64,000 bases of DNA, taken from Olsenella urininfantis. Lineage in GTDB: Bacteria > Actinomycetota > Coriobacteriia > Coriobacteriales > Atopobiaceae. Position 1 is the first letter of the stretch, and each line of letters starts with the position of its first letter. Below, in pieces: positions 50,999 to 60,199 of the stretch. Location of the stretch: the NCBI RefSeq assembly GCF_900155635.1, contig NZ_LT732540.1, positions 540,962-604,961 on the forward strand, read 5' to 3'. Both the position numbers and the translations under genes were made by a program. The notes beneath the pieces are model-generated. The model ran no database searches. It saw nothing but the letters and a program-made list of their open reading frames with translations, and had not been told where the DNA came from.

Positions 50999-52118
50999 CT
51001 TGAAGGTGGCCATAGCCGCAGGCGGGACGGCAGGGCACATCAACCCGGCGCTTGCCCTGGCGGAGGAGCTCTCCGCACGTGGACATGAGCTGAGCTTCTT
51101 CGGCCAGCCCACTAGGCTCGAGTCAAGCCTGGTGCCCCAGGCCGGCTTTGCCTTCCAACCCATCGACGTCACCGGCTTCGACCGCTCGCGTCCCTGGACC
51201 CTGCTGTCCGCCCTGTGGCGCATGTGGAGAGCCGAGCACGCCCTCGACAGGCTCTTCTCCCGGCAGGGAGCCCCTGACGTTGCGGTGGGCTTCGGCGCAT
51301 ACGTGGAGCTTCCCCTCATGCGTTGGTGCCACGCGCATGGCGTCCCCTTCGTGATTCACGAGCAGAACTCCGTCCCGGGCCTCGCCAACAAGACCTCCGC
51401 GGGCCAGGCGGCCTGCGTCTGCGTGTCTCTCCCCGTTGCCATCGACGCCTTTCGCGACCGCGTTGGCGCGCACACCCAGATCGTGGTCACGGGCAACCCC
51501 GTGCGTAGGAGCGTCATCTCGGCGAGCAGGTCCCAGGGTCGCCTGGCCCTGGGAATTCCCGAGGACGCGGACATGCTGCTGGTCTTTGGTGGGTCCCTGG
51601 GCGCCCGCCACATCAACCAGGGCGTCTTGCGCCTGAAGGACGAGCTTCTCTCGCGCGAGGGCCTCTACGTGGTTCACTCCACGGGCAAGGGGGAGTACGA
51701 CTCCGTCGTCGGCGAGCTCGCCCTCACCGACGAGGAGGCGCGGCGCTGGAAGGTCCTTCCCTACATCGACAACATGGGCGAGACGCTTGCCGCCTCAGAC
51801 CTCGTGCTCAGCCGTGCCGGTGCCTCGTCCATTGCGGAGATCGCGGCCCTGGCGCTCCCTAGCGTGCTGGTTCCCTACCCCTTCGCCACGGCAGACCACC
51901 AGACCACCAACGCCCGCTATCTTGTGGACGCCGGCGCCGCCGTGATGATAGCCGACTCCGACATAGACGAGGAGTCCTTCTCGCAGGAGCTTCTTTCCCT
52001 GGTGGACGACCCCAGGTCCAGGGAGGCCATGCGCGCGGCCGCACGCGGCCTTGGCCAGGACAGGGCCGCGTCTGCGCTCGCAGACCAAGTGGAAAGTGCC
52101 GTCCTGCTGGGGGAGTAG
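50988..52118 (+). CDS. murG: UDP-GlcNAc transferase MurG
   Basis: 376 residues. VAIAAGGTAGHINPALALAE (first Gly loop), GFGAYVELPLMRWCHAHGVP, HEQNSVPGLANK, VFGGSLGARHINQGV, RAGASSIAEIAALALPSVLV and PYPFATADHQTTNARYL are the GT28 family marks. It turns lipid I into lipid II at the membrane face. GTG 50988 has AGAGGGGA upstream and overlaps the ftsW stop by 11 bases, so the two are coupled. Confidence 0.95.
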   Translation: MADSLKVAIAAGGTAGHINPALALAEELSARGHELSFFGQPTRLESSLVPQAGFAFQPIDVTGFDRSRPWTLLSALWRMWRAEHALDRLFSRQGAPDVAVGFGAYVELPLMRWCHAHGVPFVIHEQNSVPGLANKTSAGQAACVCVSLPVAIDAFRDRVGAHTQIVVTGNPVRRSVISASRSQGRLALGIPEDADMLLVFGGSLGARHINQGVLRLKDELLSREGLYVVHSTGKGEYDSVVGELALTDEEARRWKVLPYIDNMGETLAASDLVLSRAGASSIAEIAALALPSVLVPYPFATADHQTTNARYLVDAGAAVMIADSDIDEESFSQELLSLVDDPRSREAMRAAARGLGQDRAASALADQVESAVLLGE

Positions 52119-52140
52119 CCCGGCGTTACGCTAGAGTAGG

Positions 52141-52168
52141 GGGAGGCCTCGCCGTGGCGGGGCCTCCC
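52141..52168 (+). terminator. hairpin between murG and murC (possible attenuator)
   Basis: GGGAGGCC pairs with GGCCTCCC, with TCGCC/GGCGG able to extend the stem inward. TTGTTGT follows. It is weak as a terminator; partial read-through into murC is expected because no promoter is visible behind it. Confidence 0.5.
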
Positions 52169-52201
52169 TTGTTGTCACTTCAGGAGAGGATGCCACACAC
52201 C

Positions 52202-53623
52202 ATGGCTGACAATAGCACCAGCGGCTTCTCGAGCGCCCATTTCATTGGCATCGGCGGCGCGGGCATGAGCGGCATCGCCCTCGTTCTGCACGAGCGCGGC
52301 TGCAAGGTAACGGGCAGCGACCTCAAGGCCTCCAGCTACGTCCGCGACCTCGAGGACGGCGGCATCGAGGTATACATCGGTCACAGGGCCGCAACCATTG
52401 ACGAGGTCTCGCCTGACGTGGTCGTCACCTCCTCCGCCGTCCCCGAGACCAACCCCGAGGTCATACGCGCCCGCGAGCTGGGCATCCCCGTCTGGCCCCG
52501 TGCCAAGATGCTCTCGGCCCTCTCGCAGATGGCGACCACCGTGGCGGTGGCGGGCACGCACGGCAAGACCACCACGTCGTCCATGGTGGCCACCATGCTC
52601 GACCACCTGGGGATGGACCCCTCCTTCCTCATCGGTGGCGTCGTCGAGGAATACGGCACCAACGGCCGCAACGGCAAGGGCGGCTACTTCGTCTGCGAGG
52701 CGGACGAGTCCGACGGCTCCTTCCTCTACCTTGACCCCGACGTGGTCGTGGTCACCAACATCGAGGCGGACCACCTCGACCATTACGGCAGCCTCGAGAA
52801 CATCGAGAAGACCTTCTGCCAGTTCATGGACCTGGTGGGAGAGTCCGGCTGCATCGTGATAAACGGAGACGTGCCTCACTACGTGGAGCTTGCCGACTCC
52901 TGCGGGCGCAGGGTGGTCTCCTACGGGTTCGACGAGTCCTGCGATTACGTCTGCACGCCCCACGAGGTCGGTCACGGCCTCTCCAGCCGCTTCTCGGTCA
53001 CCAGCCCTGCCGGCACCTCCGCCGAAGTCACGATCAAGGCGAATCCCGGCAGGCACAACATGGCAAACGCCACGGCCGCGCTCGCCGTGGCGGATGTGCT
53101 GGGCTGTGACCTCGCCTCCGCGGCAGAGGCGCTCTCCAGCTTTGGGGGCGCCCACAGGCGCTTCACGCACGTTGGCGACATAGACGGGATAACCGTGGTG
53201 GATGACTACGGCCATCACCCCACAGAGATCAGGGCGACGCTTTCCGCAGCTCGCGACCTGGGCTTCTCTCGTATCGTCTGTGCCTTTCAGCCGCATCGCT
53301 ACAGTCGCACCCAGGCCCTGGCCGACGACTTCGCCGCCGCCTTCGACGACGCGGACGTCCTGGTGGTGACCGAGGTCTTCTCTGCCGGCGAGACTCCCAT
53401 CCCGGGCGTCTCGGGCAAGAACGTCGCCCATGGGGTGGAGAGGCACGGGGGGGTCAAGGACGTGAGCTTTGCCGCCACGCGCAAGGAGCTGGTGAGCAGG
53501 CTTTGCGACACCTGTCGCGAGGGGGACCTCCTCATCACGCAGGGTGCCGGCGACATCACCGCCATCGGGCCGGCATTCATCGAGGCCATGAGGGAGCGCG
53601 GCCAGGAGGGCCAGGAGGCCTAG
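52202..53623 (+). CDS. murC: UDP-MurNAc:L-alanine ligase
   Basis: About 473 residues. HFIGIGGAGMSGIALVLHER, VAVAGTHGKTTTSSMVATML (P-loop), VCEADESDGSFLYLDPDVVV, ANATAALAVADVLGCDLASA and DDYGHHPTEIRATLSAARDL are MurC signatures. It adds L-Ala to UDP-MurNAc. The start is uncertain: ATG 52190 lies only 3 bases after GGAG and ATG 52202 lies 12-15 bases after it. The stop is followed directly by murB. This gene sits behind a hairpin and may be expressed less than the upstream genes. Confidence 0.95.
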   Translation: MADNSTSGFSSAHFIGIGGAGMSGIALVLHERGCKVTGSDLKASSYVRDLEDGGIEVYIGHRAATIDEVSPDVVVTSSAVPETNPEVIRARELGIPVWPRAKMLSALSQMATTVAVAGTHGKTTTSSMVATMLDHLGMDPSFLIGGVVEEYGTNGRNGKGGYFVCEADESDGSFLYLDPDVVVVTNIEADHLDHYGSLENIEKTFCQFMDLVGESGCIVINGDVPHYVELADSCGRRVVSYGFDESCDYVCTPHEVGHGLSSRFSVTSPAGTSAEVTIKANPGRHNMANATAALAVADVLGCDLASAAEALSSFGGAHRRFTHVGDIDGITVVDDYGHHPTEIRATLSAARDLGFSRIVCAFQPHRYSRTQALADDFAAAFDDADVLVVTEVFSAGETPIPGVSGKNVAHGVERHGGVKDVSFAATRKELVSRLCDTCREGDLLITQGAGDITAIGPAFIEAMRERGQEGQEA

Positions 53624-54544
53624 TTGAGCGCATTCAACGCATACATGGCCCTTTCGGGGGCCTATGACGCGGATGTGGTCCGCAACGAGAGGCTTTCGCT
53701 CAGGACGAGCTACCGCATCGGGGGCCCTGCGGACCTCCTCGTGACCGTGCACAGCTACAAGGCGCTTCTCAAGACCATCGAGGTGCTGTCGCGCGAGAAG
53801 GTCGAGTGGGTCATCCTGGGTCGCGGCTCCAACGTGCTGGTCTCCGACGAGGGCTACCGTGGCTGCGTGATCAAGCTCGGCCGCGAGTTCTCACGGGTTC
53901 GCCAGGACGAGGACGGCGCCATTGTTGCCGGCGCCGGCGCCAATCTCTCGAGCCTGGTGAGCGAGACCCTCTCGCGCGGTCTCTCGGGCCTTGAGTTCTG
54001 CGCGGGCATCCCAGGCTCCGTGGGAGGCGCCCTTGCCATGAACGCAGGCAGCCGCCACGAGTGGATGGGCGGCCGCGTCACGAGCATGGTGACCTTGAGG
54101 CCGGCAGAGGGCCTGCGTCGCTGGAGCGCGCACGAGCTGGAGTGGGGGTATCGCTGGACCTCGCTCCCCACGAGCGAGATAATCCTCGAGGCAAGCTTCG
54201 CGCTTGTCCCCAAGGGCAAGGAGGCCGTTGCCTTCGAGATGGAGCGTCGCATGGCCAGCCGTCGCCAGCGCCAGCCGCTGTGCCAGCCCTCCTGCGGCTC
54301 CGTCTTCAGGAACCCTGGCGACAAGTCTGCCGGTCGCCTGATCCAGGACTGCGGGCTCAAGGGATATCGGGTGGGTGGCGCACAGGTCAGCGAGTTGCAC
54401 GCCAACTTCATCATAAACACGGGGTCGGCGTCCGCGCAGGACGTGCTTGACGTCATGCGCCATGTGCATGACGTCGTGCTGGAAGCCCAGGGCATTGACC
54501 TCCTGCCCGAGCTCAAGTGTCTTGGGTTCGGGGCGAGAGCCTAA
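53624..54544 (+). CDS. murB: UDP-N-acetylenolpyruvoylglucosamine reductase
   Basis: 306 residues, the short type II form. TSYRIGGPADLLVTVHSYKA, ILGRGSNVLVSDEGYRG, FCAGIPGSVGGALAMNAGSR, QPSCGSVFRNPGDKSAGRLI and GGAQVSELHANFIINTGSAS give the FAD domain, catalytic Ser and Glu regions. It reduces the enolpyruvyl group to make UDP-MurNAc. The start codon is TTG 53624, with AGGAGG 5 bases before it and immediately after the murC stop. No ATG fits as well. Confidence 0.94.
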   Translation: MSAFNAYMALSGAYDADVVRNERLSLRTSYRIGGPADLLVTVHSYKALLKTIEVLSREKVEWVILGRGSNVLVSDEGYRGCVIKLGREFSRVRQDEDGAIVAGAGANLSSLVSETLSRGLSGLEFCAGIPGSVGGALAMNAGSRHEWMGGRVTSMVTLRPAEGLRRWSAHELEWGYRWTSLPTSEIILEASFALVPKGKEAVAFEMERRMASRRQRQPLCQPSCGSVFRNPGDKSAGRLIQDCGLKGYRVGGAQVSELHANFIINTGSASAQDVLDVMRHVHDVVLEAQGIDLLPELKCLGFGARA

Positions 54545-54547
54545 GCC

Positions 54548-55594
54548 ATGGCCACCAGAAGACCAACCAAGAGGACCTCGCTTCGCCCGCAGGGACAGCC
54601 TGAGGCAGGCGGTCGCAAGCGCTCGACCGTGCCGGCATCGGCCCCTGCCGCCCAGGCTAAGCCGGGCACGTCCCGGCGCATGGGCGGCATCATCGGCAAG
54701 GGGGCCAAGCGCCCTGCCGCCCCTAGGCCCCTGGCCGCCCCCCGCACGCGCCGCGACTCCCAGGAGGCGACGGGAGAGCGCCCCGTGCGCGAGCTCCCCA
54801 TAAAGGGCATCCTCGTGGGCGGCATCGTGGCCGCGGCCGCCGCCCTCGCCGTCCTGCTCGTGGTGCTGGTCCTCTCCTTCACCCCCGTGTTCACCATCAG
54901 CTCGCTTGAGGTGGAGCCCACCGAGCATGTCACGGCCGAGAGCCTCTCTCGCCTGGCCGCCATAGAGCCTGGCACCACGCTCCTCAGCCTGGACGAGGCC
55001 GCCGTCACGTCCAGACTGCGCAAGAACCCCTGGGTGGGCGAGGTGAGCTACAGCCGCCTCTTCCCAGACAAGCTCAAGATCGAGGTCCAGGAGCGCAAGG
55101 TTGACTGTCTGGTTGCCATGGGCACGGGCAATGTGGTCTGGTGCCTGGGCCAGGACAACGTCTGGATCGAGCCGATTCCCGTGAGCGTGGGGGAGGGGAA
55201 CTCCCTCTCGTCTGCCGCGCTTGCCAAGGCCCAGGAGATGGGCGCACTCCTGGTCACGGACCTTCCTGTGACGGTGGCTCCCATGGCCGGAAGCCCCGCA
55301 ACGGACGCGGTCATCTCTGCCGTGCAGTCCTACCGCTCCGAGTTCTCCGATGCGCTCAGCGCGCAGGTTGTGAGCTACTCGGCGGCGAGCGTCGACTCCA
55401 TCTCCTGCACCCTCAGGAGCGGGGTGGAGGTGTCGCTGGGAGGCCCCAGCTCCATTCGCGAGAAGGAATCGGTCATCGAGTCCGTCCTCACGCAGCATGC
55501 CGGCAAGGTGACCTACATCAACGTGCGCGTGCCCTCCAAGCCGTCCTACCGCATGATCGACTCGGACAGCGTCCAGGCGGGAAGCGTGGGCTAG
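54548..55594 (+). CDS. ftsQ: FtsQ/DivIB division protein
   Basis: 348 residues. A long basic, Pro/Arg-rich cytoplasmic head (about 1-85) is followed by one transmembrane helix (VGGIVAAAAALAVLLVVLVL) and a POTRA domain (FTISSLEVEPTEHVTAESLS, LDEAAVTSRLRKNPWVGEVS, FPDKLKIEVQERKVDCLVAM). It links FtsL to the early divisome. ATG 54548 has only weak purines upstream. It is the last gene before a long spacer with its own control signals for ftsZ. Confidence 0.92.
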   Translation: MATRRPTKRTSLRPQGQPEAGGRKRSTVPASAPAAQAKPGTSRRMGGIIGKGAKRPAAPRPLAAPRTRRDSQEATGERPVRELPIKGILVGGIVAAAAALAVLLVVLVLSFTPVFTISSLEVEPTEHVTAESLSRLAAIEPGTTLLSLDEAAVTSRLRKNPWVGEVSYSRLFPDKLKIEVQERKVDCLVAMGTGNVVWCLGQDNVWIEPIPVSVGEGNSLSSAALAKAQEMGALLVTDLPVTVAPMAGSPATDAVISAVQSYRSEFSDALSAQVVSYSAASVDSISCTLRSGVEVSLGGPSSIREKESVIESVLTQHAGKVTYINVRVPSKPSYRMIDSDSVQAGSVG

Positions 55595-55925
55595 GGCTCC
55601 AAGGTCGTATCCTTTGCCCTCAAAACCCTCGATGTGCACTCAAAGGATTCGTCTTTCCTAGACAGATGAGTCTAGCTGGGCATTTCATATTTACGACAAA
55701 ACTGTTGACGCAGGATTGCAAACTGTGCAAGTATTGCACGCTTTATGGAAGGCATAGGGTTCTACCTGAGGTTTAGGGTTTTATCGCACGCCTGGGCGGC
55801 TTGCGGAGGACCCCCAATCGCGGGAAAAACGAAGTCTAATCGCAAGACTGGCCGTCTCGTCACAAGCCGTCCCTGCACGTGGGGAGCAGCGGTGTCCCGA
55901 AGGCGCCGCAAAACAAGGAGGAACC
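55595..55925. other. ftsQ-ftsZ spacer with control signals
   Basis: This 331-base stretch has no gene. It holds an inverted repeat CTAGAC-agatga-GTCTAG (55658-55675); TTGACG (55705-55710), a possible -35 with AAGTAT 18 bases on; the palindrome GTGCAA-GTA-TTGCAC (55725-55739) lying over that -10; two direct repeats TAGGGTT (55755 and 55774, 19 bases apart); and AAGGAGG just before ftsZ. It is more AT-rich than its neighbours. It probably carries one or more ftsZ promoters. Confidence 0.6.
55725..55739. promoter_or_regulatory. palindrome in the ftsZ promoter region
   Basis: GTGCAA-GTA-TTGCAC is a perfect 6-bp inverted repeat with a 3-bp centre. It overlaps the likely -10 behind TTGACG, where a bound protein would block transcription. 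No known consensus is matched with confidence. Confidence 0.45.
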
Positions 55926-57032
55926 ATGATCGACAACGACATCCCCAGCAACTACATGGCCGTCATCAAGGTCGTTGGCGTGGGCGGCGGCGGCACCAAC
56001 GCCGTCAACCGCATGATCGAGGAGGGCATCCGCGGCGTCGAGTTCGTGGCCGTCAACACGGACGCCCAGGCCCTCGCCATCTCGGATGCCGACATCAAGG
56101 TCCACATCGGCCAGGACATCACCCGCGGCCTGGGCGCCGGCGCCAACCCCGAGGTGGGCGCCGAGGCGGCCGAGGACTCCCACGACGAGATCAAGCAGGC
56201 GCTCGCTGGCGCGGACATGGTCTTCATCACCGCGGGCGAGGGCGGCGGCACCGGCACCGGGGCGGCCCCTGTCGTGGCGGACATCGCCAAGAACGACGTG
56301 GGCGCCCTCACCGTGGGCGTCGTCACCAAGCCCTTCTCCTTCGAGGGCCGCCCGCGCACCAACCGCGCCACGGACGGCATCCAGACCCTCTCTGACAGCG
56401 TTGACGCCCTGATAGTCATCCCCAACGACCGCCTGCTGGACCTTTCCGAGAAGAAGACCTCCTTCCTCGAGGCCTTCCGCATGGCGGACGACGTCCTGTG
56501 CAAGGGCACCCAGGGCATCACCGACCTCATCACCGTCCCCGGCCTGATCAACCTGGACTTCGCGGACGTCTGCACCATCATGCGCGGCGCGGGCACGGCC
56601 ATGATGGGCGTGGGCACCTCCTCGGGCGACAACCGTGCTATCGACGCCGCCGAGGAGGCCATCTCCTCCCGCCTGCTCGAGAGCTCCATCGACGGCGCAA
56701 CGCGCGTCCTGCTCTCCATCGCAGGCAACAAGGACCTGGGCATCCAGGAGATCAACGACGCCGCCGACGTGGTCGCCAAGAACGTCGACCCCGAGGCCAA
56801 CATCATCTTCGGCACCGTCGTGGACGAGAGCCTGGGCGACCAGGTGCGCGTGACGGTCATCGCGACCGGCTTCAACGACGCCAACGTGCAGCAGCCCCTG
56901 CCCACCCTGGGCGTGGACCGCGGCCGCAGCAGCCGTCCCGCCCCGGCTGCCCCCGCGCGCAGCACGGGCAGCACGAGCTCCAACGACAAGGAGTTCGACA
57001 TCCCCGAGTTCCTCAAGCACAGCCGCATCTAG
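55926..57032 (+). CDS. ftsZ: cell division GTPase FtsZ
   Basis: 368 residues. [59 protein letters not shown] (tubulin signature), [20 protein letters not shown] and [20 protein letters not shown] are all intact. The C-terminal linker is short (Pro/Ala/Ser, about 40 residues) and ends in the conserved peptide [12 protein letters not shown], the docking site for SepF and others. AAGGAGG precedes ATG 55926. It starts a second operon-like run through divIVA. Confidence 0.98.
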   Translation: MIDNDIPSNYMAVIKVVGVGGGGTNAVNRMIEEGIRGVEFVAVNTDAQALAISDADIKVHIGQDITRGLGAGANPEVGAEAAEDSHDEIKQALAGADMVFITAGEGGGTGTGAAPVVADIAKNDVGALTVGVVTKPFSFEGRPRTNRATDGIQTLSDSVDALIVIPNDRLLDLSEKKTSFLEAFRMADDVLCKGTQGITDLITVPGLINLDFADVCTIMRGAGTAMMGVGTSSGDNRAIDAAEEAISSRLLESSIDGATRVLLSIAGNKDLGIQEINDAADVVAKNVDPEANIIFGTVVDESLGDQVRVTVIATGFNDANVQQPLPTLGVDRGRSSRPAPAAPARSTGSTSSNDKEFDIPEFLKHSRI

Positions 57033-57033
57033 C

Positions 57034-57870
57034 ATGGCTGTCCCCGAGCTTTCTCGGTACAGCTCCCAGGGCGTGACCCTGCTCGGCGACACCAGTCGTC
57101 CGGGCGGGGTCTCGTTCGCGTTTACGGAGCGCACGGGAGGCGTCTCCGAGGGTCGTTGGGGCTCTTTGAACCTGGGCTCGTGCTGCGGAGACGAGCCGAG
57201 CCACGTCGAGGAGAACCGCAGACGCGCCCTTTTTGCCCTGGGGGCCATAGGCGTGGCGGACAGGCTGCTGGTGCCTCGGCAGGTGCATGGAGACTCGCTC
57301 GTGTGCCTGGACGCAGGTGACGATGAGTCGCTGGGGCGAGCCCGGCTGTCCTGCGAGGAAGGGGCGGACGGCGTGATCTGCACGGCGGAGGGGGTGCCTG
57401 TGCTGCTCTGCTTTGCCGACTGCCTGCCGGTGGTGCTCACCTGCCCCGGAGGCTTCGCCGTGGTCCACTCGGGCTGGAAGGGGAGCATCCTGGGCATCGC
57501 GGGCAAGGCGGCCAGAACCCTGGCGGCGCAGGCGGGATGCTCCACGGACGAGGTCTCGGCCTACCTTGGCCCCCACATCCTGGGCAGCGAGTACGAGGTG
57601 TCCCTCGAGCTCGCTGATCGCTTCCGCGGCTGCTTTGGAGAGCGGGTGCTTGCCGGCGCGCGTCTGCTGGACCTCTCCGAGGCCGTCCTGGCGTCCCTCG
57701 AAGAGGCGGGGGTGCCCGCCTCGCGGGTGCTTGACTCGGGGCTGTCCACCCTGTCCCTGCCCGAGCGCTTCTTCTCCTATCGCAAAGAGAGGGGCAGGTG
57801 CGGAAGGCATGCCGCGATCGCATGGCTTCCGTCGCCTGGCGGGAAGGGGGGCCGGAATGGACGAGATTGA
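57034..57870 (+). CDS. pgeF: PgeF/YfiH family laccase-domain protein
   Basis: 278 residues. The metal site is visible: QVHGDSLV (His), LCFADCLPVVLTCPG (Cys) and VHSGWKGSILGIAG (His); SAYLGPHILGSEYEV follows. Members are purine nucleoside phosphorylase/deaminase-like enzymes, and E. coli YfiH edits peptidoglycan precursors wrongly made with Ser. That fits its place right behind ftsZ. It begins 1 base after ftsZ and overlaps yggS by 14 bases. Confidence 0.92.
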   Translation: MAVPELSRYSSQGVTLLGDTSRPGGVSFAFTERTGGVSEGRWGSLNLGSCCGDEPSHVEENRRRALFALGAIGVADRLLVPRQVHGDSLVCLDAGDDESLGRARLSCEEGADGVICTAEGVPVLLCFADCLPVVLTCPGGFAVVHSGWKGSILGIAGKAARTLAAQAGCSTDEVSAYLGPHILGSEYEVSLELADRFRGCFGERVLAGARLLDLSEAVLASLEEAGVPASRVLDSGLSTLSLPERFFSYRKERGRCGRHAAIAWLPSPGGKGGRNGRD

Positions 57871-58585
57871 GCGCGGGGCCTACCGTGCGCAGCTGAGGAG
57901 CCGCAGGGAGGAGATCCTCCAGAGGATAGACGAGGCGGCGCGCGCCTCGGGAAGGCAGGGGTCTGAGGTGGGCCTGCTCGCGGTGTCAAAGACCGTGGGC
58001 CCGCTCGAGCTGCGGCTTGCCTGGGAGGCGGGCTTCAGGGCCTTTGCCGAGAACCGTCCCCAGGAGCTCTCCCGCAAGCTCGAGGCGGCACGTGACCTGG
58101 CGGGCGTTCGCTTCGACATGATCGGCAACCTGCAGACCAACAAGGTCAACCAAGTCATCGGCAAAGTCGAGCTCGTGCACTCCGTCTCGTCCGAGCGCCT
58201 TGCCGACGCAATTGCGAGGCGCTCGCTGGCCCGTCAGATCACCACGCGCGTTCTCCTCGAGGTAAACGTCAGCGGCGAGGCGAGCAAGTCGGGCTTCGCA
58301 CCCGAGGAGCTCGAGGGAGGCATCGAGGGCATGCTGGACCTCGAGGGCATAGAGATCTGTGGCCTCATGACCATGGCCCCGAAGGGCATGCCGGACGAGG
58401 CGCGCAGGTGCTTCTTCGGCCTACGGGAGCTGAGGGATGGGCTTCGGGCGCGCACGGGCCTTGGCCTGGACGTTCTCTCCTGCGGAATGAGTGATGATTT
58501 CCAGATCGCGGTGGAGGAGGGGTCCAACCTCGTTAGGCTGGGTAGGACCATCTTCGACCCCAATTACGTGCCGAAACAAGGCTAA
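57857..58585 (+). CDS. YggS family PLP homeostasis protein
   Basis: 242 residues. GLLAVSKTVGPLELRL carries the PLP Lys; FAENRPQELSRKLE, FDMIGNLQTNKVNQVIG, RVLLEVNVSGEASKSGF, GLMTMAPKG and LSCGMSDDFQIAVEEGSNLV complete the PROSC pattern. It binds PLP without known catalysis and keeps B6 and amino-acid levels balanced. Its ATG 57857 lies within the pgeF end, so the two are coupled. Standard neighbour of sepF. Confidence 0.94.
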   Translation: MDEIERGAYRAQLRSRREEILQRIDEAARASGRQGSEVGLLAVSKTVGPLELRLAWEAGFRAFAENRPQELSRKLEAARDLAGVRFDMIGNLQTNKVNQVIGKVELVHSVSSERLADAIARRSLARQITTRVLLEVNVSGEASKSGFAPEELEGGIEGMLDLEGIEICGLMTMAPKGMPDEARRCFFGLRELRDGLRARTGLGLDVLSCGMSDDFQIAVEEGSNLVRLGRTIFDPNYVPKQG

Positions 58586-58639
58586 GGGCATTGGGCTACA
58601 GGCTGGGCTTGGCGCCCGGCCAGGAAGGCGGAAGGCGAC

Positions 58640-59371
58640 ATGGGTCTCTTTGACAGCATCAGGGACAGGTTCCGTCCCCAGGACGACAACTACTACGACG
58701 AGGAGTACGACGAGTACTACGACGAGCCGGCAGATCCTCGCGGGTTGCGCTCTCTCGACCCAGAGACCTCTGGCGTCCTGGGCAACACCCGCCGCCCCGA
58801 GGCTGAGAGCGTCTCGGTCTACACCCGCTCCGGCAGGCCTGTGGGCGACAACGGCAGTTCCGGTCGCGACGTCTATGGCAGCCCCAGCCCCGCAGGCGGG
58901 CGCCGCGACGGCGGCTATGCGACCCGCGAATATGCTCCACGCGAGTACGCCGGCCGCGACGCGGCTATGAGCGACTATGCCCAGGACGAGACCGCTCCGG
59001 TGGGGAGCCGCGAGGGCGTGCTGGGCAACAGCACGGGCGGAAAGACCCCAGCGGACATCGGACTCAAGCCCATCCCGCGCACCAGCACCTCCGGCCAGCT
59101 CCCGCCCTACGTCCTGAAGCCTGTCTCCTACGATGACGTGCAGATGGTCGTGAGGCGCGTGCGCACCGGACAGCCTGTGGTCCTGGTGTTCAAGAGCACC
59201 AACATCGATACCGCCAAGCGCATCCTCGACTTCAGCTTTGGCCTGGCCTGCGGCATTGCCGGCCAGGTTGACGAGCTGGGGGACCGCGTCTTCGCGGTGA
59301 TGCCCCAAGGCATAGAGCTGGGCCAGGCCGACATCGACAAGCTCGTCGCCGACGGCACCATCGAGAGGTAG
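58640..59371 (+). CDS. sepF: SepF, FtsZ-interacting division protein
   Basis: 243 residues. The N-terminal amphipathic membrane helix (MGLFDSIRDRF) is followed by a long linker rich in Tyr, Asp, Gly and Arg (about 14-140, with YYDEEYDEYYDE) and the SepF core (about 155-243): VLKPVSYDDVQMVVRRVRTG, VVLVFKSTNIDTAKRILDFS and RVFAVMPQGIELG. SepF anchors FtsZ to the membrane; with no ftsA in the cluster it is probably the main anchor. The linker is longer than in Bacillus. It lies 54 bases after yggS, with its own GGAAGG ribosome site. Confidence 0.94.
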   Translation: MGLFDSIRDRFRPQDDNYYDEEYDEYYDEPADPRGLRSLDPETSGVLGNTRRPEAESVSVYTRSGRPVGDNGSSGRDVYGSPSPAGGRRDGGYATREYAPREYAGRDAAMSDYAQDETAPVGSREGVLGNSTGGKTPADIGLKPIPRTSTSGQLPPYVLKPVSYDDVQMVVRRVRTGQPVVLVFKSTNIDTAKRILDFSFGLACGIAGQVDELGDRVFAVMPQGIELGQADIDKLVADGTIER

Positions 59372-59374
59372 CGC

Positions 59375-60199
59375 ATGTCCCTGCCAGCAGACACCAGCAT
59401 CGCCTTCATCGGCGTGGGAGCCATGGGCTCCTCCATCGCCAGTGGGCTTCTGGCCTCCGGCGCCCTGGAGGGGTCGCAGGTCCTTGCCTGCGACCACAGC
59501 GCCTCTAAGCTCGAGCCCCTGAGGCGTCTGGGGGCCCGCACCTTTCCCGGCGCCCGGGAGCTGCTCGCCCAGGATCCATCCGTGGTCGTCCTGGCCGTCA
59601 AGCCCCAGGTTCTGCCAGCACTTCTCGAGGAGCTTGCGGGCCGGCTTGAGGGACGCCTGGTCGTCTCCATCGCCGCGGGCGTGAGCCTCGAGGCGCTCGA
59701 GGGGCTGCTTCCCAAGAGCCGCGTGGTGCGCGCCATGCCCAACCTTCCCGTCCAGCTTCGCTCGGGTGCCACGGCAGTGTGTGGCGGCACGAGCGCCCGC
59801 GCCGAGGACGTCCTTCTGGTGCAGGAGGCCTTCTCGGCAGTGGGGGTCGCCTGCGTCATGCGAGAGGACCAGCTTGACGCCGAGTCGGCAGTGGTGGGCT
59901 GTGCGCCTGCCTTCATGGCGCTCTTCCTCGACCAGCTGGTGCGCGCGGGGGTGGAGAGGGGCCTTCCGGCCCCGGCCTGCCGCAGCATGCTCCTCTCCAC
60001 CATGCGCGGGGTTGCCGAGCAGCTCATGGACGGTGGGGAGCATCCCCGTGCCTACATGGAGCGCGTCACCTCTCCGGGCGGCACCACGGCGGCGGCGCTC
60101 AGGGCCATGGAGCCGCAGGCCCTTGGCGCCGTCTTTGGGGGCGTTGACGCAGCCCTTGCGCGCAACGCGGAGCTGATGGGGAGGAGGGAACGGTCATGA
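59375..60199 (+). CDS. proC: pyrroline-5-carboxylate reductase
   Basis: 274 residues. IAFIGVGAMGSSIASGLLAS (Rossmann loop), VVLAVKPQVLPALLEELAG, VRAMPNLPVQLRSGATAVCG and ERVTSPGGTTAAALRAMEPQ are ProC hallmarks. It makes proline from pyrroline-5-carboxylate with NAD(P)H. It starts 3 bases after sepF and overlaps yggT by 4 bases. Its place in the sepF-yggT-divIVA run is common in Gram-positives. Confidence 0.94.
   Translation: MSLPADTSIAFIGVGAMGSSIASGLLASGALEGSQVLACDHSASKLEPLRRLGARTFPGARELLAQDPSVVVLAVKPQVLPALLEELAGRLEGRLVVSIAAGVSLEALEGLLPKSRVVRAMPNLPVQLRSGATAVCGGTSARAEDVLLVQEAFSAVGVACVMREDQLDAESAVVGCAPAFMALFLDQLVRAGVERGLPAPACRSMLLSTMRGVAEQLMDGGEHPRAYMERVTSPGGTTAAALRAMEPQALGAVFGGVDAALARNAELMGRRERS

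Noticed and set aside
48671-51319. 882-codon minus-strand frame across murD, ftsW and murG
   Set aside because: It crosses three certain genes on the other strand and has no recognisable domain.
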